From: an uncultured Eubacteriales bacterium
GTDB taxonomy: Bacteria > Bacillota > Clostridia > Oscillospirales > Acutalibacteraceae
DNA: 64,000 nt
Direction: 5' to 3'
Assembly (NCBI GenBank): GCA_910584745.1
Contig: CAJUDG010000003.1
Location: 62,001 to 126,000 of the forward strand
The position numbers and the translations under genes are program-made. Each line of letters starts with the position of its first letter. The first letter of the stretch is position 1. Shown here piece after piece: positions 33,234 through 41,859 of the stretch. Below the pieces are notes generated by a model, which saw only the letters and a list, made by a program, of their open reading frames with translations, did no database searches and was not told the origin of the DNA.

Positions 33234-35066
33234 ATGAGCAAGAGAATTTTAGCCCTGCTGCTGGCTCTGGCTATGATCGTAGGCGTTTTCGCGGCCTGCG
33301 GCGATAGCGGCAACAACAGCTCCAGCGCGGGCAACAGCTCTACCGGCTCTACCGCCAGCACCGAGGGCGGCGAGAGCGGCACCGAGGGCGGCGACGACTC
33401 CGAGCCCAGCAATGTTTCCACCGGGCCCGACCCCACCGACGAGTTCTATGACTTTACCTGCTACTGGTACTATGAGTGGGCGGGCTTCAAGGATTGGGGC
33501 AAGGACGAGGCTTCCAAGTATTGGGGCGAGAAGTTCAACGTGAACGTTGAGTTCTCCAAGCCCGATGCTGACCCGGACTCCAAGCTGAACATCATGCTGA
33601 CCGGCGGCGACCTGCCCGACTCCATGATCCTGGACCGCGGCCGCGTGCTGAACAGCGCTGTCCGCGCCGGCGCTCTGGTAGACATCGAGCAGTTCATGTA
33701 TCCCGGCTGCTCCTTCGAGACCGACGTGGCCGAGATAGCCAAGGAGCTGCAGAAGGTCGACGGCAAGCTGTACGGCGTGCCCAACTGGCCCCGCGGCGAG
33801 AACGCTGTCGCTACCGGCGGCAACTACGGCTGGATCATCAACACCAAGACCTATGCTGATGTTGGCTCTCCCGCTCTGAACACCATGCAGGACCTGCACG
33901 ACTACTGCGTGAAGGTCAAGGATGCCAACCTGACCTCCTATACCGGCCAGAGCATCATCCCCTTCGCCACCACCAACACCACCAACGGCTTCTATGTGTA
34001 TCAGCAGTTCTACCGCTCCATGGGCGCCCGCAACATAGTTGAGAACTACTTCACCCAGGAGAACGGCAAGCTGGAGATCTGCGTGCGCGAGCCCATGTTC
34101 ATCGAGGCTCTGAAGACCGCCAACCAGTGGTTCAACGAGGGCCTGTGGTCCTCTGAGGAGTTCACTGACGACGGCCCCATGTGGGAAGAGAAGATGACCA
34201 ACGGCCGTCCCGCTCTGATGTGGTATGACTTCTCTCAGGACGACACCAACAACTTCCGCCGCGTTACCCGCGAGAACTCCAATGGCGAGGTCTCTTATGA
34301 GGTTCTGGGCGATCCCAACAGCGAGATCACCAAGGACTTCCCCATGTTCCCCAAGGCCAGCTCGGATGTTAAGGTCTGCTACGGCGACGAGAACGGTACT
34401 GTGGGTTGGAACGTCAACGTTATCACCACTGCTGCCGAGCGTCCCCAGCGTATATTCGACCTGTTCACCTACCTGATCTCCGAAGAGGGCACCCGTGAGG
34501 TTTGCTACGGCCCGGAGGGCGGTATGTGGGATGGCACCGATGAGAACGGCATTCCCCAGCTGACCAAGCCTTATGCCGACTTCACCTCTGACGAGATGAA
34601 CGCTGCCGGCGCTTGGCTGTGGACTCAGCCTGCTTCCTCCGACTGGATGGATAGCATCAAGTTTGCTGTTAACTCTCAGCAGGATCCCGATAAGCGCAAC
34701 TGGGTTGTTTCTATCCAGAGCGACCTGTTCTCTGAGAGCAAAGAGAATCCCCATGAGGGCACCAAGTTCATCACCGACCAGAACACTGGCCTTACCAACC
34801 TGATCGATCCCCAGGATGACCTGGGCATCAAGCTGAAGGCTATCCAGGATGAGCTGCAGCTGCGTCTGCCCCAGATCCTGATGGCCAAGGACGAGGCCGA
34901 GTTCAACAAGCTGGTCGAGGAGGCTGTCAAGACCTGCGAGGACAACAGCATCGATGATATCCTGGCTATCTGGCAGGAGCAGTATGACAAGAACATCGAG
35001 CTGCAGGGCTTTGATGCCTATGATCCCGCTCATATGAGCGAGGTCTATGGTATGGACCTGAGCTGA
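33234..35066 (+). CDS. Solute-binding lipoprotein of the carbohydrate ABC transporter
   Basis: Extracellular binding protein, 610 aa, anchored by a lipidated Cys: the signal peptide SKRILALLLALAMIVGVF ends in AAC (Cys about residue 22), followed by a Ser/Gly/Glu-rich spacer to residue 70. The large globular domain fits the DUF3502/LipO-type group of CUT1 binding proteins. Start ATG 33234 follows AGGAGGACG. Codon use is strongly biased to gag/aag/aac/ctg compared with neighbours, typical of a highly expressed gene. A strong terminator follows. Confidence 0.92.
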   Translation: MSKRILALLLALAMIVGVFAACGDSGNNSSSAGNSSTGSTASTEGGESGTEGGDDSEPSNVSTGPDPTDEFYDFTCYWYYEWAGFKDWGKDEASKYWGEKFNVNVEFSKPDADPDSKLNIMLTGGDLPDSMILDRGRVLNSAVRAGALVDIEQFMYPGCSFETDVAEIAKELQKVDGKLYGVPNWPRGENAVATGGNYGWIINTKTYADVGSPALNTMQDLHDYCVKVKDANLTSYTGQSIIPFATTNTTNGFYVYQQFYRSMGARNIVENYFTQENGKLEICVREPMFIEALKTANQWFNEGLWSSEEFTDDGPMWEEKMTNGRPALMWYDFSQDDTNNFRRVTRENSNGEVSYEVLGDPNSEITKDFPMFPKASSDVKVCYGDENGTVGWNVNVITTAAERPQRIFDLFTYLISEEGTREVCYGPEGGMWDGTDENGIPQLTKPYADFTSDEMNAAGAWLWTQPASSDWMDSIKFAVNSQQDPDKRNWVVSIQSDLFSESKENPHEGTKFITDQNTGLTNLIDPQDDLGIKLKAIQDELQLRLPQILMAKDEAEFNKLVEEAVKTCEDNSIDDILAIWQEQYDKNIELQGFDAYDPAHMSEVYGMDLS

Positions 35067-35112
35067 TTGGCTCCATAAGCACATAACCGGGTGACCCCGG
35101 TGTATCAAAGAA

Positions 35113-35150
35113 GGGTCCGGGCCGAAAGGTCCGGGCTCTTTTATGTTTTT
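35113..35150 (+). terminator. Intrinsic terminator of the ABC operon
   Basis: An 11-bp stem with GU pairs and a GAAA tetraloop (35113-35138), then TTTTATGTTTTTT. Confidence 0.85.
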
Positions 35151-35154
35151 TGTC

Positions 35155-35192
35155 AAAAGCGCTTGCATGGAGCGGGGTATAAGTAGTATAAT
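35155..35192 (+). promoter_or_regulatory. Promoter of the MATE gene with GCGCTTGCAT element
   Basis: TTGCAT at 35163-35168, 18-nt spacer, TATAAT at 35187-35192. AAAAGCGCTTGCATGG at 35155-35170 resembles the operator in front of the ABC transporter operon and may bind the same LacI-family protein. Confidence 0.65.
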
Positions 35193-35234
35193 AAGCTCTT
35201 AGAATGATTTAATTAAGAAGGGTAGGCTTCATAA

Positions 35235-36626
35235 ATGAAATTCAGTCTGAGGCCCCGCTCGCGCCGGGGTACATACGAAATAAACATGACCGAAGGTCCC
35301 CTATTGGGAAAGCTGGTGCGCTTCTCCCTGCCACTGGCGCTTTCGGGAGTGCTGCAGCTTCTGTTCAACGCTGCCGACGTGGTGGTGGTGGGGCGCTTTG
35401 CCGGGAACCAGGCCCTGGCCGCCGTGGGCTCTACCAGCGCCTTAAACAACCTTATAGTCAACCTGTTCATAGGCCTTTCCATTGGTGTGAACGTGTTGGT
35501 GGCCCGGTACTATGGCGCGGGCCAGACCCGGGACCTGTACGAAACGGTGCACACCTCCATGCTCACCGCGGCGATCAGCGGCGTGGCGCTCATCTTTTTG
35601 GGCATGGGGCTGTCACGGCCGCTGCTGCAGATGATGGAGACCCCTGCGGACGTTATCGACCACTCGGTGCTGTACATGCGCATAATCTTTGCCGGTATGC
35701 CCGCCAGTATGCTCTATAATTTCGGCGCGGCGGTCCTTCGCGCGGTTGGGGACACCCAGCGGCCGCTGTATTTCCTTTTAACGGCAGGCGTCATAAATGT
35801 TGCGCTCAATCTCTTTTTCGTTATCGTTCTGCATATGGGCGTGGCGGGGGTGGCCACGGCCACGGTCATCTCCCAGTGTGTTTCTGCCGCGCTGGTGATC
35901 CTCTGCCTTGTCCGCAGCGAGGGTGTGTACCGCCTGGATATCAAGCAGCTCCGCATTTATAAGCGCAAGCTGAAGGAGATAGCCAGAATCGGTATTCCGG
36001 CGGGGATACAGGGCTCCATGTTCTCAATTTCCAACGTGCTGATACAGTCCACCATCAACTCCTTCGGCTCCATCGCCATGGCCGGCAGCACGGCGGCGGG
36101 GAATATAGAGGGCTTTGTCTGGACGGCTATGGATGCCTTTACCCAGGCCACCCAGAGCTTTGTGGGGCAGAATTACGGCGCAAAAAAGATCGACCGCGTA
36201 AATAAGGTGATCTGGCAGTGCATGATCCTGGTGACGGTTGTGGGGCTTGTGCTGGGCGTTGGAGCATATCTGGCCGCGAAGCCGCTGCTGGGTATCTATT
36301 CCTCTGACCCGGCGGTCATAGAATACGGTAAGGCGCGTATGCTGGCCATCAGCGTGCCGTACTTCACCTGCGGGGCTATGGGCATCTTTGTGGGCGGTAT
36401 GCGCGGGCTGGGGTCCTCGCTGGTGCCCATGATAAATACGGTGTTTAGCGTATGTGTGCTGCGTGTGGTGTGGATCTATACGGTTTTTGCCATGTGGCCC
36501 CAGTGGGAGGTGCTGTTTATCTCCTACCCGGTGACCTGGGTAATAGCTTCCCTTATCGGCGGCATTTGCTACGCGGTGATAAGAAAGCGCGCCATAGCCC
36601 GAATAAGCGTCCGCGAAGCGGGTTAA
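35235..36626 (+). CDS. MATE family efflux transporter
   Basis: Multidrug/organic-cation exporter of the MATE (NorM/DinF-like) family, 463 aa with twelve predicted membrane segments. LVRFSLPLALSGVLQLLFNAAD opens the first bundle (start of the family domain), with GRFAGNQALAAVGSTSALNN and later GNIEGFVWTAMDAFTQATQSF; FVGQNYGAKK is the repeat hallmark in the second half. Coupling ion (Na+ or H+) unknown. It follows the sugar ABC operon but has its own promoter and possibly shares its operator. Confidence 0.93.
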   Translation: MKFSLRPRSRRGTYEINMTEGPLLGKLVRFSLPLALSGVLQLLFNAADVVVVGRFAGNQALAAVGSTSALNNLIVNLFIGLSIGVNVLVARYYGAGQTRDLYETVHTSMLTAAISGVALIFLGMGLSRPLLQMMETPADVIDHSVLYMRIIFAGMPASMLYNFGAAVLRAVGDTQRPLYFLLTAGVINVALNLFFVIVLHMGVAGVATATVISQCVSAALVILCLVRSEGVYRLDIKQLRIYKRKLKEIARIGIPAGIQGSMFSISNVLIQSTINSFGSIAMAGSTAAGNIEGFVWTAMDAFTQATQSFVGQNYGAKKIDRVNKVIWQCMILVTVVGLVLGVGAYLAAKPLLGIYSSDPAVIEYGKARMLAISVPYFTCGAMGIFVGGMRGLGSSLVPMINTVFSVCVLRVVWIYTVFAMWPQWEVLFISYPVTWVIASLIGGICYAVIRKRAIARISVREAG

Positions 36627-36700
36627 AAGTTTCGTCAACCTTTTCAAAGGTTGCAGGGGTCTTGGGGGCAGAGCCCCCGAGCCGCCGGAGGCCATAAATA
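36627..36700. repeat. Palindromic intergenic repeat-like element
   Basis: Immediately after the MATE stop: CAACCTTT-TC-AAAGGTTG, then GGGGGC-AGA-GCCCCC, then GCCGCCGGAGGC. This hairpin-rich text looks like a dispersed intergenic element common in Clostridia genomes. Only one copy is in the window, so the repeat status is from memory, not shown here. Confidence 0.5.
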
Positions 36701-36710
36701 CATCAAAAAA

Positions 36711-36736
36711 TTATCCCCCGGATTTCCGGGGGATAA
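36711..36736 (-). terminator. Terminator of the transketolase operon (and MATE)
   Basis: TTATCCCCCGG (36711-36721) pairs perfectly with CCGGGGGATAA (36726-36736); loop ATTT. On the minus strand a run of six T follows (AAAAAA at 36705-36710 on plus). It likely serves both convergent transcripts. Confidence 0.85.
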
Positions 36737-36767
36737 CTCATTTAGCATATCTTTCCAAATCAACCAG

Positions 36768-37709
36768 TCACTTCAAGATTTTCTTCACCGTCTCTTCAAT
36801 GCCCTCAGCGCACAGCCCAAACTCCTTGAGCAGATCCACAGCCGGCCCGGAGTGCCCGAACACGTCCTTGACGCCCATGCGTGTAAGGGGAGCGGGGAAG
36901 TTCTCGCACAGGCAGGCGGCCACAGCCTCGCCCAGCCCGCCGATAATGTTGTGCTCCTCAACGGTGACGATATGCCCGGTCTCCTTTGCGGCCTTTATGA
37001 CCAGCTCCTGGTCTAAGGGCTTCACCGTGTGCATGTCGATAAGCCGGGCGTTTATACCCTGAGCCGCCAGAGAATCCACGGCCTTTATAGCCTCGCCCAC
37101 CATCAGCCCGGTGGCGATAACGGTGATATCGGAGCCATCCCGCAGGGTGATTCCCTTGCCGATCTCGAATTTGTAGTCGTCGTTATTATTACAGCTCTCA
37201 ACCGCCAGCCGGCCCAGCCGGATGTAGACCGGCCCGTTATACTGGGCGGCAGCCCTTACAGCCGCTTTCATCTCATAGTGGTCGGCAGGGTTCAGCACCA
37301 CCATGCCGGGGATGGCGCGCATAAGGGCGATATCCTCGCAGCACTGATGGGTGGCGCCGTCTTCGCCAACGGATATGCCCGCGTGGGAGCCCACTATCTT
37401 CACATTCAGATGGGGATAGCCCACGGAATTGCGCACCTGCTCAAAGGCCCGTCCCGCCGAGAACATGGCAAAAGAGGTGGCGAAGGGTATCTTCCCGCAG
37501 GAGGCGAGCCCCGCGGCCACGCCGATCATGTTGCCCTCGGCTATGCCGCATTCAATAAATCTGTCAGGGTATGCCTTGCCAAAATTTTCTACCTTAGTCG
37601 CGTCCGCCAGGTCCGCCACCAGCACAACGATGTCACGGTTCTCTTTGCCAAGCTCCACCAGGGCCTCGCCGAAGCTCTCTCTGGTAGCCTTTTTAACTAT
37701 CTCAGCCAT
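36768..37709 (-). CDS. Transketolase, C-terminal subunit
   Basis: Pyrimidine-binding and C-terminal domains of a split transketolase, 313 aa, acting in the pentose phosphate pathway with the N-terminal subunit encoded 0.4 kb upstream. ATRESFGEALVELG, ADLADATKVENFGKAYPDRFIECGIAEGN (landmark FIECGIAEGN with the TPP-activating Glu), GATHQCCEDIALMRAIPG and TVEEHNIIGGLG are typical. Start ATG 37709 lies 10 nt after GGAAGG; a TTG two codons up is less likely. It could also be a DXPS-like or sugar-specific paralogue. Confidence 0.93.
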   Translation of the reverse strand: MAEIVKKATRESFGEALVELGKENRDIVVLVADLADATKVENFGKAYPDRFIECGIAEGNMIGVAAGLASCGKIPFATSFAMFSAGRAFEQVRNSVGYPHLNVKIVGSHAGISVGEDGATHQCCEDIALMRAIPGMVVLNPADHYEMKAAVRAAAQYNGPVYIRLGRLAVESCNNNDDYKFEIGKGITLRDGSDITVIATGLMVGEAIKAVDSLAAQGINARLIDMHTVKPLDQELVIKAAKETGHIVTVEEHNIIGGLGEAVAACLCENFPAPLTRMGVKDVFGHSGPAVDLLKEFGLCAEGIEETVKKILK

Positions 37710-37735
37710 ATACAAACAGCCTTCCTTTCAGTTTT

Positions 37736-38101
37736 TCATGTGGTTTCCGATTCTTCGCCAACATATTGTACAAAGTCCAGATTATTGCCGTCAGGGTCCT
37801 TGACGGCAAAGGCCCGCCATTTCCACGGATAGGTAACCGGGGGATCAGGTATCTCTATGCCCGCGGCCAGCATCCGCTCATACTCTTTATCTACGTCCCC
37901 GACCTCAAACTCCAGCCCGCAGCTGTCTGCGGGGACAATTACCTTATCGCCGGTGTGGGTGAACACAAGGGTCACGTCCGATACCTTCAGCTCCCAGCGC
38001 CCGGGCACGAGCTCCACGGCCTTGCAGTCAAACACCTGCTCATAAAATGCCTTAAGCTTCTCCGGGTCCTGAGAGACGATATTTACGCAACGGAGCTTCA
38101 T
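37736..38101 (-). CDS. VOC family (glyoxalase-like) protein
   Basis: A 121-aa protein with the paired beta-alpha-beta-beta-beta units of the vicinal oxygen chelate fold: KLRCVNIVSQDPEKLKAFYEQVF, VTLVFTHTGD, and the second half ending FAVKDPDGNNLDFVQYVGE. Such proteins include glyoxalase I and antibiotic-resistance enzymes; substrate unknown. It is encoded between the two transketolase halves (26 nt and 17 nt gaps), so it is co-transcribed and might act on a reactive sugar or dicarbonyl; that is inference. Confidence 0.85.
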   Translation of the reverse strand: MKLRCVNIVSQDPEKLKAFYEQVFDCKAVELVPGRWELKVSDVTLVFTHTGDKVIVPADSCGLEFEVGDVDKEYERMLAAGIEIPDPPVTYPWKWRAFAVKDPDGNNLDFVQYVGEESETT

Positions 38102-38118
38102 ATATACCTCCGCTCTGG

Positions 38119-38958
38119 TCAGGAAAGGCCGGCAATAGTGGCGTTAAGCTCATCCATAGCCTGGGCGTACTGCTCGGCGTTGGGGGCCTTGCCGTGCCAG
38201 CCCGCCTGGTTCTCCATGAAGCTTACGCCCTTGCCCTTGGTGGTCCTGGCAATGATGGCAAAGGGTCTGCCGGAGCACTTGGAGGCTGCGTTGAAGGCTG
38301 TTTCCAGGCTCTCAAAATCGTGTCCGTCAGCTATCGTAACGTCGCAGCCGAAGGCGCGGAACTTCTCGTCGATGGGCTCGATACCGGCAACCTTTTCAAC
38401 GTCGCCGTCAATCTGCAGGCCGTTATAATCCAGTATCAGGCAGAGATTATCCAGCTTACGGTGGGCGGCGAACATAATGGCCTCCCAGACCTGACCCTCT
38501 TGAATTTCGCCGTCGCCCAGGAGACAGTAGACCTTATAATCCCTGCCGTCCATCTTGGCGGCAAGGGCCATACCGACAGCGGCGGAAATGCCCTGGCCCA
38601 GGGAGCCGGTGCTCATATCCACGCCGGGGGTGCCCTTCATGTCCGGGTGTCCCTGAAGCATGGCGCCGATATGGCGCAGCTTTTTCAGCTCGTCAGGGGA
38701 GAAATACCCGCGCAGAGCCAGAGCAGCGTACAGCCCCGGGGCGCAGTGGCCCTTGGAGAGCACGAAGCGGTCCCTATCAGGGCATTTGGGGTTCTTAGGG
38801 TCGATGTTGAGCTGTTCAAAATACAGATAGGTAAAAATGTCGGCAGAGGAGAGGGAACCTCCCGGATGGCCGGACTTGGCGTTGAAAACGCCCTCGATGA
38901 TACCAGCGCGGACTTTGGCCGCCGTAAGCGCAAGGGACTGTCTTTTTTCTGCGTCCAT
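38119..38958 (-). CDS. Transketolase, N-terminal subunit
   Basis: TPP-diphosphate-binding half of the split transketolase, 279 aa. SGHPGGSLSSADIFTYLYF, DRFVLSKGHCAPGLYAALA and DMSTGSLGQGISAAVGMAL are followed by the TPP/metal motif LLGDGEIQEGQVWEAIMFA with GDG and a downstream Asn. First gene of the minus-strand operon that includes a VOC gene and the C-terminal subunit. Its promoter is in the divergent gap to the SpoVB-like gene. Confidence 0.95.
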   Translation of the reverse strand: MDAEKRQSLALTAAKVRAGIIEGVFNAKSGHPGGSLSSADIFTYLYFEQLNIDPKNPKCPDRDRFVLSKGHCAPGLYAALALRGYFSPDELKKLRHIGAMLQGHPDMKGTPGVDMSTGSLGQGISAAVGMALAAKMDGRDYKVYCLLGDGEIQEGQVWEAIMFAAHRKLDNLCLILDYNGLQIDGDVEKVAGIEPIDEKFRAFGCDVTIADGHDFESLETAFNAASKCSGRPFAIIARTTKGKGVSFMENQAGWHGKAPNAEQYAQAMDELNATIAGLS

Positions 38959-38994
38959 GAGTACGATCCTTTCTTTCGTTCAGATTTTACACTG

Positions 38995-39023
38995 ATTATA
39001 CATGATTTGGCCCCAAATTGCAA
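38995..39023 (-). promoter_or_regulatory. Promoter of the transketolase operon
   Basis: On the minus strand, TTGCAA (39023-39018) and TATAAT (39000-38995) with a 17-nt spacer, about 37 nt upstream of the transketolase start. Confidence 0.75.
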
Positions 39024-39098
39024 TATACATTAGAGACGAGCCCTGAAACATATTTTTAACATCCTGCCGCTTTTTTGGCGGCATATGGAGATGAGGCA

Positions 39099-40832
39099 TT
39101 GAAAAAGCAGAGCTTTCTCTACGGCGCTTTCATATTGACCGCCGGAATGGCCATCGTTAAGGTCATCGGCGCGGTATTCAAAATACCCCTTCAGCACTTC
39201 ATCGGGGAGTATGGAATGGGGCTTTTCAACGTGGCCTATAATTTCTACGGCCCCATATTCAGCCTTGCCACGGCAGGCTTCCCGGTGGCGGTGTCCAGAC
39301 TCGTGAGCGAAAACGCCTCTCTCGGCCGGTGGAATGACGTACGCCAGGTAAAGTCTGTGGCAGGCCCGCTGTTTCTGGGCTTCGGCATACTGGGCGCGGT
39401 GGGCATGACGATGTTTGCCCCGGTATACTGCGAGAGGATCATCGGCACGGAGCACGCAATTTTTCCAATGCTGGCCCTGGTCCCCGCAATACTTTTTGCC
39501 TGCTGGGGAGCCAGCTATAGGGGATATTATGAGGGACTTCGCAATATGGGCCCCACTGCCGTATCAGAAATCATCGAGGCGGCAGTCAAGCTCTGTCTTG
39601 GACTGGGGCTTGCGTATTTTGTGATGCGCCGAGGGATGAGCGAGTACCGGGAGAGCGGCACGGTATTCGGTCTGCTTGCGGGAGGAGAGGATCAGGCGGG
39701 GCTGCTTACCCTCGCGTTCGCGGCGGCGGGAGCCGTGCTGGGGGTTACGGCAGGCTCCCTTGGAGCGGCGCTTTACCTCTCCATGCGCTGGAAGGCAAAG
39801 GGGGACGGTGTTGGCCTGAGGGCTCGAAGACAGGCTCCGCCTGCCCGCGGCTGGAAGGACACGGCCAAGGCCCTTCTCAAGATAACCGGCCCTGTGGCAG
39901 CGGGCTCCATTGCCATGAACGCGGCGGGGCTTATCGACGTCACCTTCCTCCAAAACCGCATTGCAAATATTATGGAAACAGCGCCGGAACGGCTTCTGAC
40001 GGCCTATAAGGGCATGATTCCGGCCATGTACCTGGAACACCAGGAGACTGTCCCGACCTTCCTGTACGGCTGCTACACCCTTGCAATGACCCTCTACCTG
40101 CTGGTCCCCGCGCTGACCCAGGCCATTGGTATGAGCGCCCTGCCCGCCGTAACCGAAGCCTGGGCCCGTGGAGACCGTCCCCAGCTTAAGGAGCGCATGG
40201 AGTCTGTACTAAGCGTGACGGCTTTGGTCTGCGTTCCGGCGGGCCTGGGGCTGACGGCACTGGGAGAGCCGATCGCGTCCCTGCTGTACGGCGGAGGGTC
40301 CGCGCCCATCATAGCGGGAGTGCTGCTGGCCCTTGGTCCGGCCTCGCTGTTCGCGGCGGTAAACACGCCGGTCTCAAGTATGCTTCAGGCCGTGGGAAGA
40401 GCCGATCTGCCGGTGAAGCTGCTGGCGGTGGCCATGGCATTGAAGATAGGGATAAACTGGTATCTCTGCGCCCTGCCGGAGGTGAACATCCGGGGAGCGG
40501 GGGTGGGCACTCTGGTCTGTTATCTCTTTCTGGCTGCGGCCCAGCTGTACTGCCTTCGGAAGGTCACGGGGGTAAAGCTCAGCTTTAAGCGGCTGTTTTT
40601 GAAACCGCTTGTCTGCGGGGCATTATGCGGCTGCGGGGCCTGGGGAGCATGCCGGGGGCTGGATGCGCTGGGACTGGGAAACGGCGCGGCGGTTGGCATG
40701 TCTATAGGCTGCGGGGGAATTCTTTACATATTTGGACTGATTTTGACCCGTGGTATCCCGAAAAAGGACCTGATTATGCTGCCCAAGGGACAAAAAATTG
40801 CGAAAACCCTTGAAAAACGAGGGTGGATATGA
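39099..40832 (+). CDS. Polysaccharide biosynthesis / SpoVB-like flippase
   Basis: Membrane protein of the MOP exporter superfamily, about 577 aa and 13-14 hydrophobic segments, like stage V sporulation protein B and YabM. FLYGAFILTAGMAIVKVIGAVFK (first 20 residues YGAFILTAGMAIVKVIGAVF) and PLQHFIGEYGMGLFNVAYNFY are typical of SpoVB. Start: TTG 39099 with GGAG 8 nt upstream (39087-39090) is chosen over TTG 39075. In Bacillus, yabM heads the same yab cluster that follows here. Probable lipid-linked cell-wall precursor transport, possibly in cortex formation. Confidence 0.88.
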   Translation: MKKQSFLYGAFILTAGMAIVKVIGAVFKIPLQHFIGEYGMGLFNVAYNFYGPIFSLATAGFPVAVSRLVSENASLGRWNDVRQVKSVAGPLFLGFGILGAVGMTMFAPVYCERIIGTEHAIFPMLALVPAILFACWGASYRGYYEGLRNMGPTAVSEIIEAAVKLCLGLGLAYFVMRRGMSEYRESGTVFGLLAGGEDQAGLLTLAFAAAGAVLGVTAGSLGAALYLSMRWKAKGDGVGLRARRQAPPARGWKDTAKALLKITGPVAAGSIAMNAAGLIDVTFLQNRIANIMETAPERLLTAYKGMIPAMYLEHQETVPTFLYGCYTLAMTLYLLVPALTQAIGMSALPAVTEAWARGDRPQLKERMESVLSVTALVCVPAGLGLTALGEPIASLLYGGGSAPIIAGVLLALGPASLFAAVNTPVSSMLQAVGRADLPVKLLAVAMALKIGINWYLCALPEVNIRGAGVGTLVCYLFLAAAQLYCLRKVTGVKLSFKRLFLKPLVCGALCGCGAWGACRGLDALGLGNGAAVGMSIGCGGILYIFGLILTRGIPKKDLIMLPKGQKIAKTLEKRGWI

Positions 40833-40838
40833 TATTAT
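40810..40838 (+). promoter_or_regulatory. Promoter of the HU gene
   Basis: TTGAAA at 40810-40815, 17-nt spacer, TATTAT at 40833-40838; it overlaps the last codons of the SpoVB-like gene. The leader then carries a GCGGGC/GCCCGC hairpin at 40870-40890. Confidence 0.7.
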
Positions 40839-40919
40839 TGCTACTGTCATTGGATTCACAGACGACAGTGCGGGCCGGAAAACAGCCCGCGGAACATTAC
40901 TCTGGGAGGTAGCAGTAAT

Positions 40920-41195
40920 ATGAACAAAACAGAATTGGTTGCGGAAGTATCCGAAAAGGCAGGGCTTACCAAGCGTGACGCCGAGGCCGCGGTCAAGGCG
41001 ATAGTTGACAGCGTTACCGAGGCCCTGGCAAAGGGCGACAAGGTCCAGCTGGTGGGCTTCGGCACCTTCGAGGTGCGCGAGCACGCCGCCCGCACCGGCC
41101 GTAACCCCCGCACCGGCGGCACCATGGAGATCCCCGCCTCCAAGGCCCCTGCGTTCAAGGCGGGTCAGGCCCTGAAGGATGCTGTAAACGGGTGA
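40920..41195 (+). CDS. hup: HU family DNA-binding protein
   Basis: Nucleoid protein of 91 aa that binds and bends DNA as a dimer. MNKTELVAEVSEKAGLTKRD and the arm region GFGTFEVREHAARTGRNPRT with the intercalating Pro region (EIPASKAPAFKAG) are classical. A strong GGGAGG lies before the ATG, it has its own promoter and terminator, and codons are those of an abundant protein. It lies where mazG/yabN is found in the Bacillus yab cluster. Confidence 0.97.
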   Translation: MNKTELVAEVSEKAGLTKRDAEAAVKAIVDSVTEALAKGDKVQLVGFGTFEVREHAARTGRNPRTGGTMEIPASKAPAFKAGQALKDAVNG

Positions 41196-41219
41196 GCATC
41201 GGGAAATAAATTCCGTTTC

Positions 41220-41249
41220 GGGCCTGCCAGGTATGCAGGCCCATTTTTT
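41220..41249 (+). terminator. Intrinsic terminator after HU
   Basis: GGGCCTGC (41220-41227) pairs with GCAGGCCC (41235-41242), followed by A and TTTTTT. Confidence 0.9.
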
Positions 41250-41273
41250 ATGAAGATCCATGGAGGTGATACC

Positions 41274-41516
41274 ATGAGACTGGACAAGTATCTGAAGATA
41301 TCCCGGCTGATAAAGCGCCGCACCGTGGCAAACGAGGCCTGCGATGCAGGGCGGGTGCTGGTCAACGGCAAGGAGGCCCGGGCCTCGTATAATGTGAAGG
41401 AGGGCGACGTGCTGGAGATACACCTGGGGGAACGGGTGCTGAAAGCGCGGGTGCTCTCAGTGGCAGAGTATGCTAAAAAGGAGGAAGCCTCCGGGCTTTA
41501 TACCCTGTTGGAGTAA
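41274..41516 (+). CDS. rqcP: RqcP/YabO S4-domain RNA-binding protein
   Basis: An 80-aa S4 domain protein: MRLDKYLKISRLIKRRTVAN and DAGRVLVNGKEARASYNVKEGD. In Firmicutes, RqcP works with RqcH in ribosome quality control, helping add alanine tails to stalled nascent chains. The start at ATG 41274 follows GGAGGTGATACC; the open frame extends eight codons upstream without support. First of the yabO-yabP-yabQ-divIC-yabR order. Confidence 0.93.
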   Translation: MRLDKYLKISRLIKRRTVANEACDAGRVLVNGKEARASYNVKEGDVLEIHLGERVLKARVLSVAEYAKKEEASGLYTLLE

Positions 41517-41533
41517 AGCGCTGGATGACAGAG

Positions 41534-41564
41534 GAATAATATCCGGCTGTGTCCGCATATAAAT
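41534..41564 (+). promoter_or_regulatory. Candidate sigma-E-type sporulation promoter of yabPQ
   Basis: GAATAAT at 41534-41540 and CATATAAAT at 41556-41564, 15 nt apart, resemble the mother-cell sigma-E consensus (ATA-rich -35, CATACAAT-like -10). yabP is under sigma-E control in Bacillus; here it is a suggestion by eye. Confidence 0.4.
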
Positions 41565-41589
41565 TCCCCATGGAAGGGGCGTTGGATAT

Positions 41590-41859
41590 ATGCCGGAGCA
41601 GCAGTTAAAAAAGCATGATCTAAGCATAATGGGCCGGGACAGATTGACCGCCACGGGCATCAAGCGTGTGGACTTTTTCAGCGACGAGCTTATCACGGCC
41701 CAGACCGACCTGGGCCAGCTGAATATAAAAGGGGAGGGCCTGCACATCGACAGCCTTAACTCCGACACCGGGGATATGCTTGTAAAGGGCAGGGTGGGGG
41801 CTGTCTCATATACCGAGAGCAGTCCGGCGCTGTCCTTTTTCGGCAGGCTGTTCAAATGA
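41590..41859 (+). CDS. yabP: Sporulation protein YabP
   Basis: An 89-aa protein of the YabP/YqfC family needed for spore formation in Bacillus. HDLSIMGRDRLTATGIKRVDFF and LNIKGEGLHIDSLNSDTGDM are typical beta-rich segments. GGAAGGGG precedes the ATG, and the stop overlaps the yabQ start (ATGA). With YabQ it is a marker of an endospore-forming lineage, though presence alone does not prove sporulation. Confidence 0.93.
   Translation: MPEQQLKKHDLSIMGRDRLTATGIKRVDFFSDELITAQTDLGQLNIKGEGLHIDSLNSDTGDMLVKGRVGAVSYTESSPALSFFGRLFK

Noticed and set aside
33249..35168. 639-aa open frame antisense to the solute-binding lipoprotein
   Set aside because: The long frame is a by-product of strong codon bias in the highly expressed lipoprotein gene; its text is low-complexity Val/Leu/Gly and matches nothing.
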